Part shown: positions 1-9,106 of the stretch, one piece after another
How the letters are laid out: every line of letters begins with the position of its first letter
Numbering within the stretch: position 1 is the stretch's first letter
Source of the DNA: JAICXG01 sp963801255
GTDB lineage: Bacteria > Verrucomicrobiota > Verrucomicrobiia > Chthoniobacterales > UBA10450
DNA: 64,000 nucleotides
Assembly (NCBI GenBank): GCA_963801255.1
Contig: CAWDEC010000006.1
Span: forward strand, 709,202-773,201
Reading direction: 5' to 3'
Notes under the pieces: model-generated
What the model was told of the DNA's origin: nothing
The model's database searches: none
The model's input: the letters and a program-made list of their open reading frames with translations, nothing else
Translations under genes and position numbers: made by a program

Positions 1-494
1 AACGGCGAATTGGTCGAGAGCGCGTAAAGATGCGGGAGGAAATAACGCATTTGGTTCATGACGTGGATCGCCGTTTCGCGGTCCGGAATTCCCACATGGA
101 CGTGCAGGCCGAAAATGAGATTCGCGCGCGCCACCTGCTGCATGTCCTTTACGATCGTGGCATAGCGCTCGCCTTCCGTGATGTGCTGGTCGAACCAATG
201 GGAGAAGGGATGCGTGCCGGCGGAAGCAATCTTGAGTCCCGCGCGGGCAGCGGTGCGGGCAAGATGTCCGCGCAGAGCAATGACTTGTTCGCGTGCCTTG
301 TTCATGTCGCCACAAACGTCCGTGCCCAACTCGACGACTGACTGGTGCATCTCCGGCTTGATCTGCTCCTTTAGGGTAACTTTGCCTTCGCCCAGAATCT
401 CCTGGATGTGAGAACGCAGCTCCCGCGTGACCGGATCGATGATCTGGAATTCTTCCTCGATACCGAGAGTGAAGATGTGATTCGACGTGCTCAT
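1..494 (-). CDS. GCS2-family carboxylate-amine ligase, N-terminal part
   Basis: The reverse strand is open from an ATG at 494 to the window edge, giving about 164 residues. The protein begins MSTSNHIFTLGIEEEFQI, and GIEEEFQ is the hallmark start of the glutamate-cysteine ligase type 2 (YbdK) family. Further on, HPFSHWFD and FGLHVHVG are also typical of these ATP-dependent carboxylate-amine ligases. Family members are about 370 residues, so more than half lies outside the window. Real substrates of YbdK-like proteins are poorly known, and glutathione synthesis should not be assumed. It is on the same strand as nuoA upstream, 148 bases away, but without functional link. Confidence 0.85.
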   Translation of the reverse strand, partial: MSTSNHIFTLGIEEEFQIIDPVTRELRSHIQEILGEGKVTLKEQIKPEMHQSVVELGTDVCGDMNKAREQVIALRGHLARTAARAGLKIASAGTHPFSHWFDQHITEGERYATIVKDMQQVARANLIFGLHVHVGIPDRETAIHVMNQMRYFLPHLYALSTNSP

Positions 495-642
495 TGATCT
501 TTAGGAAGAATCGCCAAGTCGGTGAGCCGCGCAACTGTGGAGAGACACGTGTCTTGGCCGAAGTCATCGGACGGCGGCTGAAGGCTACTTTGGAAAGACT
601 ATTGCGCCTTCGTTCGAGTTTGGCGTTGGTCCCAGGCAGGCT

Positions 643-1014
643 TTACTTTTTCCAATCGAGCGCGCCTTTCTTCAAGGCATAGACATAGCCAACCATGAGG
701 ATCGAAACGAAACTCAACATGCTCCAAAAGATGACGTGGCTATGAACCATGGCATCGCGATAAACCACCGCCCATGGATACATGAAGACAATTTCGAGAT
801 CGAAAAGAATGAAAAGCATCGCCACGAGATAGAACTTCACGCTGAAGCGCGGTTGCGCTTCTCCCTGCGGCACCATGCCGCACTCGTAGGCCGAATCTTT
901 CGTGCGGTTGCGCACTCCGGACTTCCCAAGCAAGACGCTTATGGTCAGGGCGCCGACGGCAAATCCAATCGCCACCACAGCCTGGAGAAGGATGGGAATG
1001 TATTCGCGGATCAT
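643..1014 (-). CDS. nuoA: NADH-quinone oxidoreductase subunit A
   Basis: The 123-residue product matches NuoA, a small membrane subunit of respiratory complex I, in length and topology. There are three hydrophobic helices (about 7-29, 62-84 and 92-112) and the conserved loop YECGMVPQGEAQPRFSVKFY between helices one and two, followed by FDLE. Normally nuoA begins a nuoABC... operon; here the next gene downstream on this strand is the GCS2 ligase and no nuoB is visible. The gene is therefore detached from any other complex I genes within this window. Start ATG at 1014 is the only reasonable one. Confidence 0.93.
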   Translation of the reverse strand: MIREYIPILLQAVVAIGFAVGALTISVLLGKSGVRNRTKDSAYECGMVPQGEAQPRFSVKFYLVAMLFILFDLEIVFMYPWAVVYRDAMVHSHVIFWSMLSFVSILMVGYVYALKKGALDWKK

Positions 1015-1042
1015 GAGCTCAAACCGCTCCCCGCGACGGCTT

Positions 1043-1363
1043 CTAACGCGAGGTCGTTGCCGCTGGAATGTGACCGTTCGGCGGAATCAGGGCCTTGGCC
1101 AACGCCGAGGGAAGGCCACGATACTTTTTGCCGTTCTTTTTCACCATCCCGCGTGCGACAAGATTTTGCAGTTTCTCGTAGGCGCGTAGACGCAACATTT
1201 CCTCACCCCCGCTAGCCGCATTCCGGGCTCGCAGGTTTTCGTGCAGAATCTCGAAAAGCTGCTTGAATTCGAAGGAAGTGCGCCGGGAGAGAACGGCGAC
1301 CAATTCCTCGGTTACGAGATCTGGCACGCGACGAGAGAATGCATTCTTTTTCAGGATGGCCAT
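1043..1363 (-). CDS. small basic conserved-looking protein, function unknown
   Basis: The product is about 106 residues when started at the ATG at 1363 (MAILKKNAFSRR). It is helical and basic, with a central stretch (FKQLFEILHENLRARN ... LRLRAYEKLQNLV) followed by ARGMVKKNGKKYRGL, which resembles the helices and wing of a winged-helix fold. No catalytic motif or signal peptide is seen. It ends 29 bases upstream of nuoA on the same strand and could be cotranscribed with it. I do not recognise the family; a DNA-binding role is only a possibility from the shape. Confidence 0.6.
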   Translation of the reverse strand: MAILKKNAFSRRVPDLVTEELVAVLSRRTSFEFKQLFEILHENLRARNAASGGEEMLRLRAYEKLQNLVARGMVKKNGKKYRGLPSALAKALIPPNGHIPAATTSR

Positions 1364-1481
1364 AGGGCGCAAAAGATAACATATCTTGGTAGAACCGCAG
1401 CTGTTTTCTCGTTTGCGCGAAAAATAACTTCCTCGTGGTGTGCGATTCTGGCGCAGCCGCAGATATCCGCGGGATTTTCGC

Positions 1482-3278
1482 CTAAAACGGGCTCGGACTT
1501 GGACTTGGGCTCGCCAAGGTCGACGAAGGCGAGGTTGTCGGACTGGCTGACAACCCAGGTACTTTTAGTCCTTGGTGAAAATATGCGAGTGAGCCAATTA
1601 TCGCCGCCGCGATGCCGACAGTTGCCTGGCGAAACGTCACCGGGCCAATCGACTCCGTCACGTAGCCATCGTTTTCGTAGCGCTGCGACATCACAATGGG
1701 AGAAAGGTGCCTTGTAATCGCCTCGGGGGGCGGAAACTTTGCCAGATCGACGGTCTTGTTCCAGGCGGGATAAAGTGTCGCGCCCATGGTCAGAAGCGGG
1801 CGAATCGCCGAGTCCAGCCGCTCGTAAAGCAACTTGGTATCGACATAGTTAAAGGCCGACTCACCTCGGGGCACTAGCGCATCCGCATCGCGAAAGGTTT
1901 TGTTTTTCTCGAGGCCATTCGGCGGAATCGCCCCGGTGAGCACTGCTTTCACTGCTCCCTGGTCCAAACCGAGAACGAAGAGCCGATCGTTCAGGGCCAT
2001 CGTCAGGCTAAGTGGCACCAGTCCGTCGAGAATTTGCGCGCTGAAGAAGGTCGAACCGTTTTCCTCTGTTCTAGTCCAGCCTGCGCCAGCGACTTCCATA
2101 GTTGCGAGTGCATCGGCGATCTTACGTGCGCGGGACGGGTCTTTCACCGGCAGCGCTGCGAGGAACGCCGGCCAATGCGCGTCCTGCGTCCAGATTCCAC
2201 TTGTCTCCGCCTGTTCGCCAAATGTGGCCCGTACTTCATCAGCGGTGATTCCATGCGAGTTCAAGGTTTGGCCGAAGTCTTGAAGCCACGCCATAAGGCC
2301 CTGAGCCGGTCCAGTCGACGGGGCGAGAAAGTTTGGCGGCCAATGCAGTTCTGAAACCGTGTAAAGAAAAGTATCGGTCGTCGCTGCTTTCAGGAGAGGC
2401 TGCGTCAACTTCTCCTTCGATCCCGCCCGCGGCATTTCCAGAAAATCCACCTCGCGCATCTTGCCGTGCTGAAATCCGAATGTGGTTGCGAAGCTGCGCA
2501 CTGATTTCAGGCGTTCCAGCTCAGCCGTGGCGAGCGGCTGTTCCGCCATCGCCAAAAGAAGACTCAGCTTTTGCGCGAACGGCTGAGGATCAACGTAGAG
2601 CAGAGCGTCATAGTCGCTTCCCAGATGTTTGGTCGCTGCTGCGAAATGCGGATTTTCCTCCAGGGAACCGCTCGTTTGTTCGCCGCGGCGACGCGTTCGG
2701 TCGAGCAAAGCCTTCAAGGTCGCAAGATCATTCGAGGCAAAGAACCAGTGATTATGGTAGACGCTCGTGTAAGTGAGGTTACCCACGGCCACCACCTCGA
2801 TCGGATGCTGTTCGTAGACGACCGTCGTATGTTTCGCCCCGCTCGATTTCGGCCACCAATTGGCCTCCCGCTGCGCGATGAATTGCCGAGCTTTCTCCTC
2901 TGTGGTCTCGAAATGAAACCCGCCGATGACCACGGGCTCGTTTTTTTCCAGGGAGGTGAGGGCGAGAAAGAGATGGTTCGAGCCGAGTTGCAGAAATTCC
3001 TCCAGCGTTTGGTGGCTCGATTGATCTTTTGGCAATTGTGCGAGTGGGCGTTGCAGCCAGGCCTGCACCGAAGGCTCCCGCCAGATTTGATAAAGGTCAC
3101 TCTGGTGCCAACGCTCACGCGTGCGCATCGGAGAACTCGCCTGTGCCAGGAGCAGTGTCGACCCAGGCAACAGCTCCGGCACTTTCGCCAACTGGTTCGC
3201 GATCTGAATCCGCAGCGTCACCCAAACCGCAGCTGCCACGACGAGCGCGATCGCTATCAGCGCGAGAAATTTTTTCAT
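1482..3278 (-). CDS. exported or membrane-anchored protein, function unknown
   Basis: The 598-residue protein starts with a clear signal anchor (MKKFLALIAIALVVAAAVWV). The rest is soluble and resembles large periplasmic proteins of Verrucomicrobia that evaluate residue scores over a long alpha/beta body (SDYDALLYVDPQPFAQKL, ESAFNYVDTKLLYERL). The C-terminus is an unusual Ser/Pro/Thr-rich tail (SASPTTSPSSTLASPSPSPS), typical of a low-complexity extracytoplasmic linker, just after a hydrophobic AAAIIGSLAYF stretch that could be a second membrane segment. I cannot name a function. It is a single gene, facing away from the FIST gene that starts 82 bases further right. Confidence 0.75.
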   Translation of the reverse strand: MKKFLALIAIALVVAAAVWVTLRIQIANQLAKVPELLPGSTLLLAQASSPMRTRERWHQSDLYQIWREPSVQAWLQRPLAQLPKDQSSHQTLEEFLQLGSNHLFLALTSLEKNEPVVIGGFHFETTEEKARQFIAQREANWWPKSSGAKHTTVVYEQHPIEVVAVGNLTYTSVYHNHWFFASNDLATLKALLDRTRRRGEQTSGSLEENPHFAAATKHLGSDYDALLYVDPQPFAQKLSLLLAMAEQPLATAELERLKSVRSFATTFGFQHGKMREVDFLEMPRAGSKEKLTQPLLKAATTDTFLYTVSELHWPPNFLAPSTGPAQGLMAWLQDFGQTLNSHGITADEVRATFGEQAETSGIWTQDAHWPAFLAALPVKDPSRARKIADALATMEVAGAGWTRTEENGSTFFSAQILDGLVPLSLTMALNDRLFVLGLDQGAVKAVLTGAIPPNGLEKNKTFRDADALVPRGESAFNYVDTKLLYERLDSAIRPLLTMGATLYPAWNKTVDLAKFPPPEAITRHLSPIVMSQRYENDGYVTESIGPVTFRQATVGIAAAIIGSLAYFHQGLKVPGLSASPTTSPSSTLASPSPSPSPF

Positions 3279-3360
3279 CGGCGGAGTCTCGCATCAAATC
3301 GCGTCGCCGCGAGCCTCGCCGCGCGCTCGACATTTCGCGCGGCATCGACGATCTCCATGC

Positions 3361-4530
3361 ATGAAAAGATGTGCGGGCTCACAGCTCGTTCTCGGCCCAT
3401 TCCACGAGAGCGCTGTCGTGACAGCCGCGGAAGAGGCGCTTGCCAACTGTGGCGGGCAGCCGACCTGTGGTTTTCTTTTTCTCTCCGCCAGCTGGCTACC
3501 TCAAATTGCTGAAGTTCTGGATCTCGTTAGGCTGCATGGCCGGATTCCACTCCTCGTCGGCGCAGTCGGTGGCGGGCTCATCGGCGTGAAGCGCGAAGCA
3601 GAAGGCGCCGCCGGCATGTCGCTCCTCCTCGTCCGGCTGGAGGAGACAAAGCTTACGCCGGTCGTCATTTCAAACGAACAAATCGAAGAATCGACCGGTC
3701 CGGCCTATTGGCAGATGGAAACCGGACTCAGTCCGGAGGACGTCGATTCCTGGATTGTTTTGGCGAACCCATTTGCGCCTGAGCTGGAACGTTGGCTGGC
3801 AGAATGGAACATAGCTTTCCCCAATACGCCGAGCATTGGCGGGTTGGCCAGCGGGATCAACGGTCCAGGTGAAAACGGTCTCCTCCTTGATGGCAAAATG
3901 ATAGACGCCGCTGCCCTCGCGCTGGCCGTCAAAGGAACGAGGATTCGCACCATCGTTAGTCAGGGCTGCAAGCCGGTGGGTGAACCTTTTACCATTACCC
4001 AGGCGGAAGAAAATCTCGTTTACTCGCTCGGCTCGCGACCGGCTTATCAGGTCCTTAGCGAAACCTTTAACGCTCTTTCCGATAACGAAAAAGAGCGCGC
4101 GCGGGGCAATCTTTTTGCCGGTATCGCTGCTTCCGAATATGTCGCCGAGTTAAAGCGCGGCGATTTTCTTGTCCGGAATTTGTTAGGCGCCGATCCGCAA
4201 ACCGGCGCGGTCGCAATCGGTGCGCGCGCCCGGACCGGACAGACGCTTCAATACCAACTACGAGACAAGCGCACCGCGCACACCGACCTGGTCGAGCTGG
4301 CCACCGTGAATGGCTTGCAGGGTTGCGAGCCCTTTGCTTCGCTCATCTTTTCCTGCAACGGTCGCGGGCAACGATTTTTTGGCGCCCCAAATCACGACGC
4401 CGCCACCCTGGCTGAAATCTTCGGCCCGGTTCCAAGCGCCGGCTTCTTTTGCAATGGCGAAATCGGTCCGATCGGTCACGCCAGCTATCTCCACGGCTAC
4501 ACCGCCTCCGTAGCGCTATTCTGCGATTAG
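3361..4530 (+). CDS. FIST domain protein
   Basis: The 389-residue protein fits a FIST_N plus FIST_C sensory protein. The N-terminal half has the GAVGGGLIG loop (about 60-70) and the ANPFAPELERWLAEWN and GGLASG elements of FIST_N. The C-terminal half has QGCKPVGEPFTITQ (about 200-213), LFSCNGRG-like LIFSCNGRGQRFFG and the terminal GFFCNGEIGPIG of FIST_C. FIST domains are thought to bind small ligands, possibly amino acids, and often sit with signalling proteins; here none is adjacent. The stop codon overlaps the xerD stop (convergent genes). Length is normal and the reading frame intact. Confidence 0.88.
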   Translation: MKRCAGSQLVLGPFHESAVVTAAEEALANCGGQPTCGFLFLSASWLPQIAEVLDLVRLHGRIPLLVGAVGGGLIGVKREAEGAAGMSLLLVRLEETKLTPVVISNEQIEESTGPAYWQMETGLSPEDVDSWIVLANPFAPELERWLAEWNIAFPNTPSIGGLASGINGPGENGLLLDGKMIDAAALALAVKGTRIRTIVSQGCKPVGEPFTITQAEENLVYSLGSRPAYQVLSETFNALSDNEKERARGNLFAGIAASEYVAELKRGDFLVRNLLGADPQTGAVAIGARARTGQTLQYQLRDKRTAHTDLVELATVNGLQGCEPFASLIFSCNGRGQRFFGAPNHDAATLAEIFGPVPSAGFFCNGEIGPIGHASYLHGYTASVALFCD

Positions 4531-5432
4531 TCCGATCGAATTTTGGCTCGCGGATGATACTTGTGGTGGATCGCCTTCAGCCGCTGCTGATCGACGTGCG
4601 TGTAAACCTGCGTCGTCGAAATGTCGGCGTGCCCGAGCATCTCCTGAATAATGCGCAGATCCGCACCGTTGCCTAACAAATGGGTGGCGAAACTGTGCCG
4701 CAAGAGATGCGGGTAGACATTTGCCTCCAAGCCGGAGCGTCGGGCGATCGCCTTCACAATCTGCCAGATGCGAACCGTCGTTAGGCGGCCGCCACGCACG
4801 GATAGAAAAACCTCACTTCCGCTCCGGCGCCGGACCAGACGTGGCCGCTCCTCTTCCAGGTAGGCAGCGAGCGCCCCGCAAGCCTTGCGCCCCACCGGCA
4901 CAATCCTTGTCTTGTTGCCTTTTCCAGTCACGCGGACAACGCCGCTCTTCAGATCGAGATTTTCCAGCTTTGCTCCCGCCAGTTCCGAGATGCGAAGCCC
5001 GCTCGCGTAGAGCAATTCCAGCATCGCCTTGTCTCGCAGTCCCAAAGGCGCCTTCATGTCCACGCTTTCGAGCAATTGTTCGACCTGCAACTCATTCAAG
5101 GTCTCCGGTAGATAGCGCTCAATGCGCGGCAGACCTAACGACTCAGTCGGATCCTTGATGACAAAGCCGCGTGCGCCGGCGAAACGAAAGAAAATCTTCA
5201 AAGCCACCACAATGAGTTTGATCGAGGAAGCGGCGAGTCCGCCACGTTTCCGTTCCGCCAGGTATTCACTCACCAGAGGCAGCCCGACCTCCTGCGCCCG
5301 TGTGATCTGCTTTCGTTGCGCGCACCATTGGGCAAATTCCCCTAACGATCGCTGGGTGGAGAGCTGATAATTCTCCGACAAACCGCGCTCGACTGCGAGG
5401 TAGCGAATGAAAGCCTCGATCTCCTCCTCCAT
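4527..5432 (-). CDS. xerD: tyrosine recombinase XerD/XerC-like
   Basis: This is a complete tyrosine site-specific recombinase of about 301 residues, as expected for the Xer enzymes that resolve chromosome dimers at dif. An N-terminal SAM-like core-binding domain (about 4-88) is followed by the catalytic domain with every active residue visible: R147 (GLRISEL), K171 (GKGNKTR), H242 and R245 (HLLRHSFAT), H268 (LGHADI) and Y277 (TQVYTHV). I prefer the ATG at 5432 (MEEEIEAF) over 5465, because the family starts close to this motif. The single copy, with no adjacent integron or phage genes, suggests housekeeping Xer rather than a mobile integrase. Confidence 0.9.
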   Translation of the reverse strand: MEEEIEAFIRYLAVERGLSENYQLSTQRSLGEFAQWCAQRKQITRAQEVGLPLVSEYLAERKRGGLAASSIKLIVVALKIFFRFAGARGFVIKDPTESLGLPRIERYLPETLNELQVEQLLESVDMKAPLGLRDKAMLELLYASGLRISELAGAKLENLDLKSGVVRVTGKGNKTRIVPVGRKACGALAAYLEEERPRLVRRRSGSEVFLSVRGGRLTTVRIWQIVKAIARRSGLEANVYPHLLRHSFATHLLGNGADLRIIQEMLGHADISTTQVYTHVDQQRLKAIHHKYHPRAKIRSD

Positions 5433-5494
5433 TGCGCTCCACGCTATCTGTGCTCGCGTTGACAAAGCAAACGCGGACTCGATTGTTTCCTGCG

Positions 5495-6247
5495 ATGAGT
5501 CTCGACCTAAACAGCCTGCTAAAAGACTGGCCCCATGAACCCGGTGCGATCAAAGTCCGCAAAGTCCCCGGTCTTGACGGCCGAGAAAAGTTACAGCTCC
5601 GGATCGATCTCGGTCTGCTCCAGATGGAGATGGAAGGCCGGCCTGATGGTCAGCGCCCCCACAACTGTGAGTCCTGTCTTGTCTACCATCAACGTCAGGC
5701 GATTCGCGCGGCCCAGCGGGGTGAAGAATATCAGCTCACGGCCGAGCAATGCAGCGAGCTGCAGCAGGAAGGTATTCAATATTATCACCGCTACCTGAGT
5801 CTCTTTCAGCTCGACGAGTTCGAAGGAGTGATCCGCGACACACAACGCAATCTCGATCTCTTCACATTTGTCGACGAACACAGCGACCGCGAAGATGTCG
5901 TCTGGAGCTTCCAGCAGTTTCGGCCCTACGTGCTCATGATGAATACGCGAGCGCGGGTTTCCATTCTGCTCGGAGAAGGAAAATTCACGGAGGCCATTGG
6001 CGAAATCGAAAAGGGTCGGGACCGGATCGTGGAGTTTTTCCAGCAGTCATCCTTTCCGGAATTGGAAGCGAAAAGTTCCGAGATCGCCTTCCTCGACGAG
6101 TGGCTGGAGGAAGTGCGGGCCAAACGTCCGCTGACGAAGCTGGAAGTGATGGAGCGCGAAATGGAACGGGCGATCGCTGGCGAACGTTACGAGCGCGCCG
6201 CGGAACTACGCGACGCTATTCGACAGTTCAAGGGGCGGACGCTCTAA
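5495..6247 (+). CDS. UVR (UvrB/UvrC) motif protein
   Basis: The 250-residue protein starts at ATG 5495 (MSLDLNSLLKDWPHEPG), only about 60 bases from the divergent xerD start. Its C-terminus, MEREMERAIAGERYERAAEL, is a classical UVR motif, the helical hairpin that UvrB, UvrC and the McsA-type proteins use for protein contacts. A central CxxC (HNCESCLVYHQ) could hold a metal with other ligands. The middle is helical, with TPR-like segments (LFQLDEFEGVIRDTQRN; LLGEGKFTEAIGEIEKG). No nuclease or helicase motif is present, so I call it an adaptor rather than a repair enzyme. The family is common in Verrucomicrobia. Confidence 0.75.
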   Translation: MSLDLNSLLKDWPHEPGAIKVRKVPGLDGREKLQLRIDLGLLQMEMEGRPDGQRPHNCESCLVYHQRQAIRAAQRGEEYQLTAEQCSELQQEGIQYYHRYLSLFQLDEFEGVIRDTQRNLDLFTFVDEHSDREDVVWSFQQFRPYVLMMNTRARVSILLGEGKFTEAIGEIEKGRDRIVEFFQQSSFPELEAKSSEIAFLDEWLEEVRAKRPLTKLEVMEREMERAIAGERYERAAELRDAIRQFKGRTL

Positions 6248-6287
6248 GCGGGAGCGATTGTTTCGGGCGGGTCAGCCTAACCTTTCC

Positions 6288-6929
6288 ATGGCAGCGTCCG
6301 ATTCCAGTCTGACGGAACGCAAGGAGCGCTGGGCCCGCAAAATGGCGGGAAAAGCCAGACCATCTGTCCGCTCGCAAGATCGCCTTCCGCCCGGTCAGCA
6401 TCTCACTCCCGGCTTTCCGGTGCTCGATCTCGGGATTCGTCCCGAGATTTCGTTAGGCGATTGGCGCCTCGAGATCGGCGGCCAGGTGGAAAGTCCGATG
6501 ACGCTGAACTGGGAGGAATTCAACGCCCTTCCGCAATTCGACGACGTAAGCGATTTCCACTGCGTCACCACCTGGAGCAAATTCGACTGTCGCTGGAGTG
6601 GTGTCGCCTTCTTCACCATCGCCGATCTCGTTAGGCCAAAACCAGAGGTGAATCACGTCCTCTTTACCAGCTACGACGGCTATACGACGAACGTCCGCCT
6701 CTCCGATTGTCTCGACGAGGATGTTTTGGTTGCGACGAGGTTTGAGGGCAAACCGCTTACCCGCGAGCATGGCGGCCCCGCGCGTATGATCATTCCGAAA
6801 TTGTATGCCTGGAAGGGAGCGAAATTCGTCAGGCAAATTGAATTCGCCGGCGAGGACAGGCTGGGTTTCTGGGAAGTACGCGGTTACAGCAACACGGCTG
6901 ATCCCTGGACGGAAGATCGTTTCTCGTGA
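6288..6929 (+). CDS. molybdopterin-dependent oxidoreductase, YedY/sulfite-oxidase-like
   Basis: The 213-residue protein (ATG 6288, MAASDSSLTE) is a single oxidoreductase molybdopterin-binding domain. It has LPQFDDVSDFHCVTTWSKFD, in which the Cys of DFHCVTTWS is the expected molybdenum ligand, and the later stretch GGPARMIIPKLYAWKGAKFV and GFWEVRGYSN conserved in the YedY/MsrP and sulfite oxidase superfamily. No Tat signal is visible, so the enzyme is likely cytoplasmic, unlike MsrP. The true substrate is unknown. Its TGA overlaps the GTG of the following EamA gene by four bases, so the two are surely cotranscribed. Confidence 0.85.
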   Translation: MAASDSSLTERKERWARKMAGKARPSVRSQDRLPPGQHLTPGFPVLDLGIRPEISLGDWRLEIGGQVESPMTLNWEEFNALPQFDDVSDFHCVTTWSKFDCRWSGVAFFTIADLVRPKPEVNHVLFTSYDGYTTNVRLSDCLDEDVLVATRFEGKPLTREHGGPARMIIPKLYAWKGAKFVRQIEFAGEDRLGFWEVRGYSNTADPWTEDRFS

Positions 6930-7891
6930 GGGATTCGGAGCGCTCTCCTCGCCGATGGACGATCGTCGCGGCCTTCGTCGCCCTTTATCTCATCTGGGGT
7001 TCAACTTATCTGGGTATCCGCTTTGCGATTGAGTCGATCCCGCCCTTGCTAATGGCGGGCACGCGTTTCTTTTTTGCGGGCGCCATCATGTATGCCATTG
7101 CCCGCTGGCAAGGCGCACCGAAGTCTTCGTTCGCGCAGTGGCGGGTCGCCTTTATTATCGGCGCCTGTTTGCTTTTCTTCGGTAACGGCGGAGTGACCGT
7201 CGCCGAGCAATGGGTGCCGAGTGGGCTTGCTTCATTGCTCGTGGCGACCGTTCCGATTTATATTGTGCTCCTCGCCTGGTTGAGCGGCTCTGCGCCGCGA
7301 CCGCGAGCGCTCGTTTTGCTTGGCCTCGCCGCCGGCTTTGTTGGCGTCGGCATTCTCGTCGCACCAGCTCTTGGTGCGTTGCCCGTGGCCGGGGCAAAGC
7401 ACCTTGGACTTGGCATGCTCATTCTTCTTTTTGGTTCGTTAGTCTGGTCGATCGGCTCCCTTTACTCGCGTCGCGTACAACATTCCGTGCCACCGTTTTT
7501 GTCGTCTGCGCAAACCATGCTTTGTGGCGGCGCTTTGATGTTGATCGCGGGAGTTCTCAGCGGCGAAGGAAGCGACTTCCATCCGCGCCATCTGAGCCTT
7601 TTGTCGTTAGGCGCATTTCTCTATCTTGTCCTGGTGGGCGCCATCGTCGGTTACACGGCCTACATTTTTCTTCTCCGCCATTGCGATCCGGCGAAGGTAG
7701 CAACCTATGCCTACGTTAACCCGGTGGTGGCTGTTTTCCTGGGCGCGTCCTTTGCCGGCGAAAATTTGAACGCGCGCACCATCGTGGCTGGGACGATCAT
7801 TATTGGCTCGGTCGCGCTTGTCCTTACTACGCAAGAGGAGAAAGGAGATACCGTCGTGCCTGCAATGGCGGCGGTTGCGCAAAGGAAATAA
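6926..7891 (+). CDS. EamA-family drug/metabolite transporter
   Basis: A 321-residue integral membrane protein with about ten helices and two EamA repeats. The first repeat has LYLIWGSTYLGIRFAI and the second AYIFLLRHCDPAKVATYAYV with NPVVAVFLGASFAGENL, as in YedA-type members. These proteins export metabolites or drugs in a proton-linked way; the substrate cannot be read from the sequence. The GTG start at 6926 is fixed by the GTGA overlap with the molybdo-enzyme gene. The tail TTQEEKGDTVVPAM is soluble and short. Confidence 0.88.
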   Translation: MRDSERSPRRWTIVAAFVALYLIWGSTYLGIRFAIESIPPLLMAGTRFFFAGAIMYAIARWQGAPKSSFAQWRVAFIIGACLLFFGNGGVTVAEQWVPSGLASLLVATVPIYIVLLAWLSGSAPRPRALVLLGLAAGFVGVGILVAPALGALPVAGAKHLGLGMLILLFGSLVWSIGSLYSRRVQHSVPPFLSSAQTMLCGGALMLIAGVLSGEGSDFHPRHLSLLSLGAFLYLVLVGAIVGYTAYIFLLRHCDPAKVATYAYVNPVVAVFLGASFAGENLNARTIVAGTIIIGSVALVLTTQEEKGDTVVPAMAAVAQRK

Positions 7892-7915
7892 GAATCGCTA
7901 TTGAGGGATTGGAAG

Positions 7916-9082
7916 ATGAAACCGGAAGATGCCAAGGCAATCGAAACGCTCGAGGCGAATTGGCGCGCCGAACGCGAGACCGCGCTGGTCTACCGCGATC
8001 TGGCGGCAAACGAGGCTGACGAAAAACGCCGCGGCATTCTCCTGCGCATGGCGGATGCCGAAGAGCGACATGCTGTGCGCTGGGAAGAAAAGTTGCGCGA
8101 CTTGGGCGCAAAGCCGCCTGAGTTAACGAACGATTGGCGGCGCAAACTCAACCGCTGGTTCACGCGCGCTGCCGGGGCGGATGTCGCCATCCGTCGCATG
8201 GAAGCGGCGGAGGATCGCGACAAAGAACGCTATCAGGCGCAACAACAGGGGGTGCTCGCGACGAACGAGGAAGAAAAAGAATTCCTTCGCCAAACAGCGC
8301 TCGAAGAAAAAGCGCACTCTCACATTCTCAACACCATGGCTGGGCCTTCTCCATCGTTAGGCGCGAAGGGCCTGCTCGATAATATCCTGAAGCGCGAGCG
8401 CTGGCATGGGCGTGGTGGTGGCTGGGTGGCGGACGCCATTTACGGCGTAAACGACGGGCTCGGTGCGGTCTTCGGCATCGTCTCGGGCGTGGCCGGCGCG
8501 ACCGATAATCAGCAGCATTACATTCTTATCGCGGGTCTAGCCGGCATGATGGCTTCCTCCCTTTCCATGGGCGCGGGGGCATGGCTGGCGAACAAGAGCG
8601 AACGCGAAATCTACGAAGCAGAGATCTCGCGCGAAAAGGCCGAGGTCGAAGAAAACCCGGAGGAAGAAATCGAAGAGATGGCGCTTTTCTATCAACTGCA
8701 GGGCTTCGCTCCGGAGGAAGCGCAGCGCATGGCCGAGCGCCTTGCCGAATCGCCGGAGCAAATGGTGCAGGCGATGGCCCAAAGCGAACTGGGCTTGTCG
8801 CAACATCATTTCCCCAACCAATGGACTTCCGCCTTTTCCGCCGCGCTCTCCACCGCGGTAGGTGCTTTCATTCCGATCGTGCCCTTCTTTTTCATGAGCG
8901 GTTTTCCTGCGGTCGTCGCAGCCTTTGTGATTAGCATTCTGGCGCATTTCGCAGTTGGCGCGATCAAATCGCTCATTACCATTCGCTCGTGGTGGGCCTC
9001 AGGTTTGGAAATGACGGTCGTCGGAATTCTGGAAGCAGTCGTGACTTACGGTCTGGGCTTGGCGTTCGGTGCGATTGGATAG
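7916..9082 (+). CDS. ferritin-like/VIT1 fusion, MbfA-like iron exporter
   Basis: The 388-residue protein joins a ferritin-like four-helix domain (about 10-150) to a VIT1/CCC1 membrane domain (about 165-388). The N-terminal part has paired ExxH iron ligands (EERH in MADAEERHAVRW, EKAH in ALEEKAHSHI) plus upstream Glu residues. The membrane part has YGVNDGLGAVFGIVSGVAGA, then the cytoplasmic Glu/Met-rich stretch (EEEIEEMALFYQLQGFAPEE) that binds metal in VIT1, and three or more closing helices. This is the architecture of membrane-bound ferritin A, an iron/manganese exporter in alphaproteobacteria. The start is ATG 7916; the codon at 7901 (TTG) is less likely. It lies 24 bases after the EamA gene. 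Confidence 0.88.
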   Translation: MKPEDAKAIETLEANWRAERETALVYRDLAANEADEKRRGILLRMADAEERHAVRWEEKLRDLGAKPPELTNDWRRKLNRWFTRAAGADVAIRRMEAAEDRDKERYQAQQQGVLATNEEEKEFLRQTALEEKAHSHILNTMAGPSPSLGAKGLLDNILKRERWHGRGGGWVADAIYGVNDGLGAVFGIVSGVAGATDNQQHYILIAGLAGMMASSLSMGAGAWLANKSEREIYEAEISREKAEVEENPEEEIEEMALFYQLQGFAPEEAQRMAERLAESPEQMVQAMAQSELGLSQHHFPNQWTSAFSAALSTAVGAFIPIVPFFFMSGFPAVVAAFVISILAHFAVGAIKSLITIRSWWASGLEMTVVGILEAVVTYGLGLAFGAIG

Positions 9083-9106
9083 GCGCTCGTTAGGCTTTCG
9101 TCAGGT

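Noticed and set aside
2571..3512. 313-residue forward frame
   Set aside because: It is antisense to the exported protein gene at 1482-3278 and has shadow-type composition.
4527..5432. xerD gene as sign of a mobile island
   Set aside because: Complete housekeeping-type Xer enzyme; no direct repeats, phage genes or transposase next to it.
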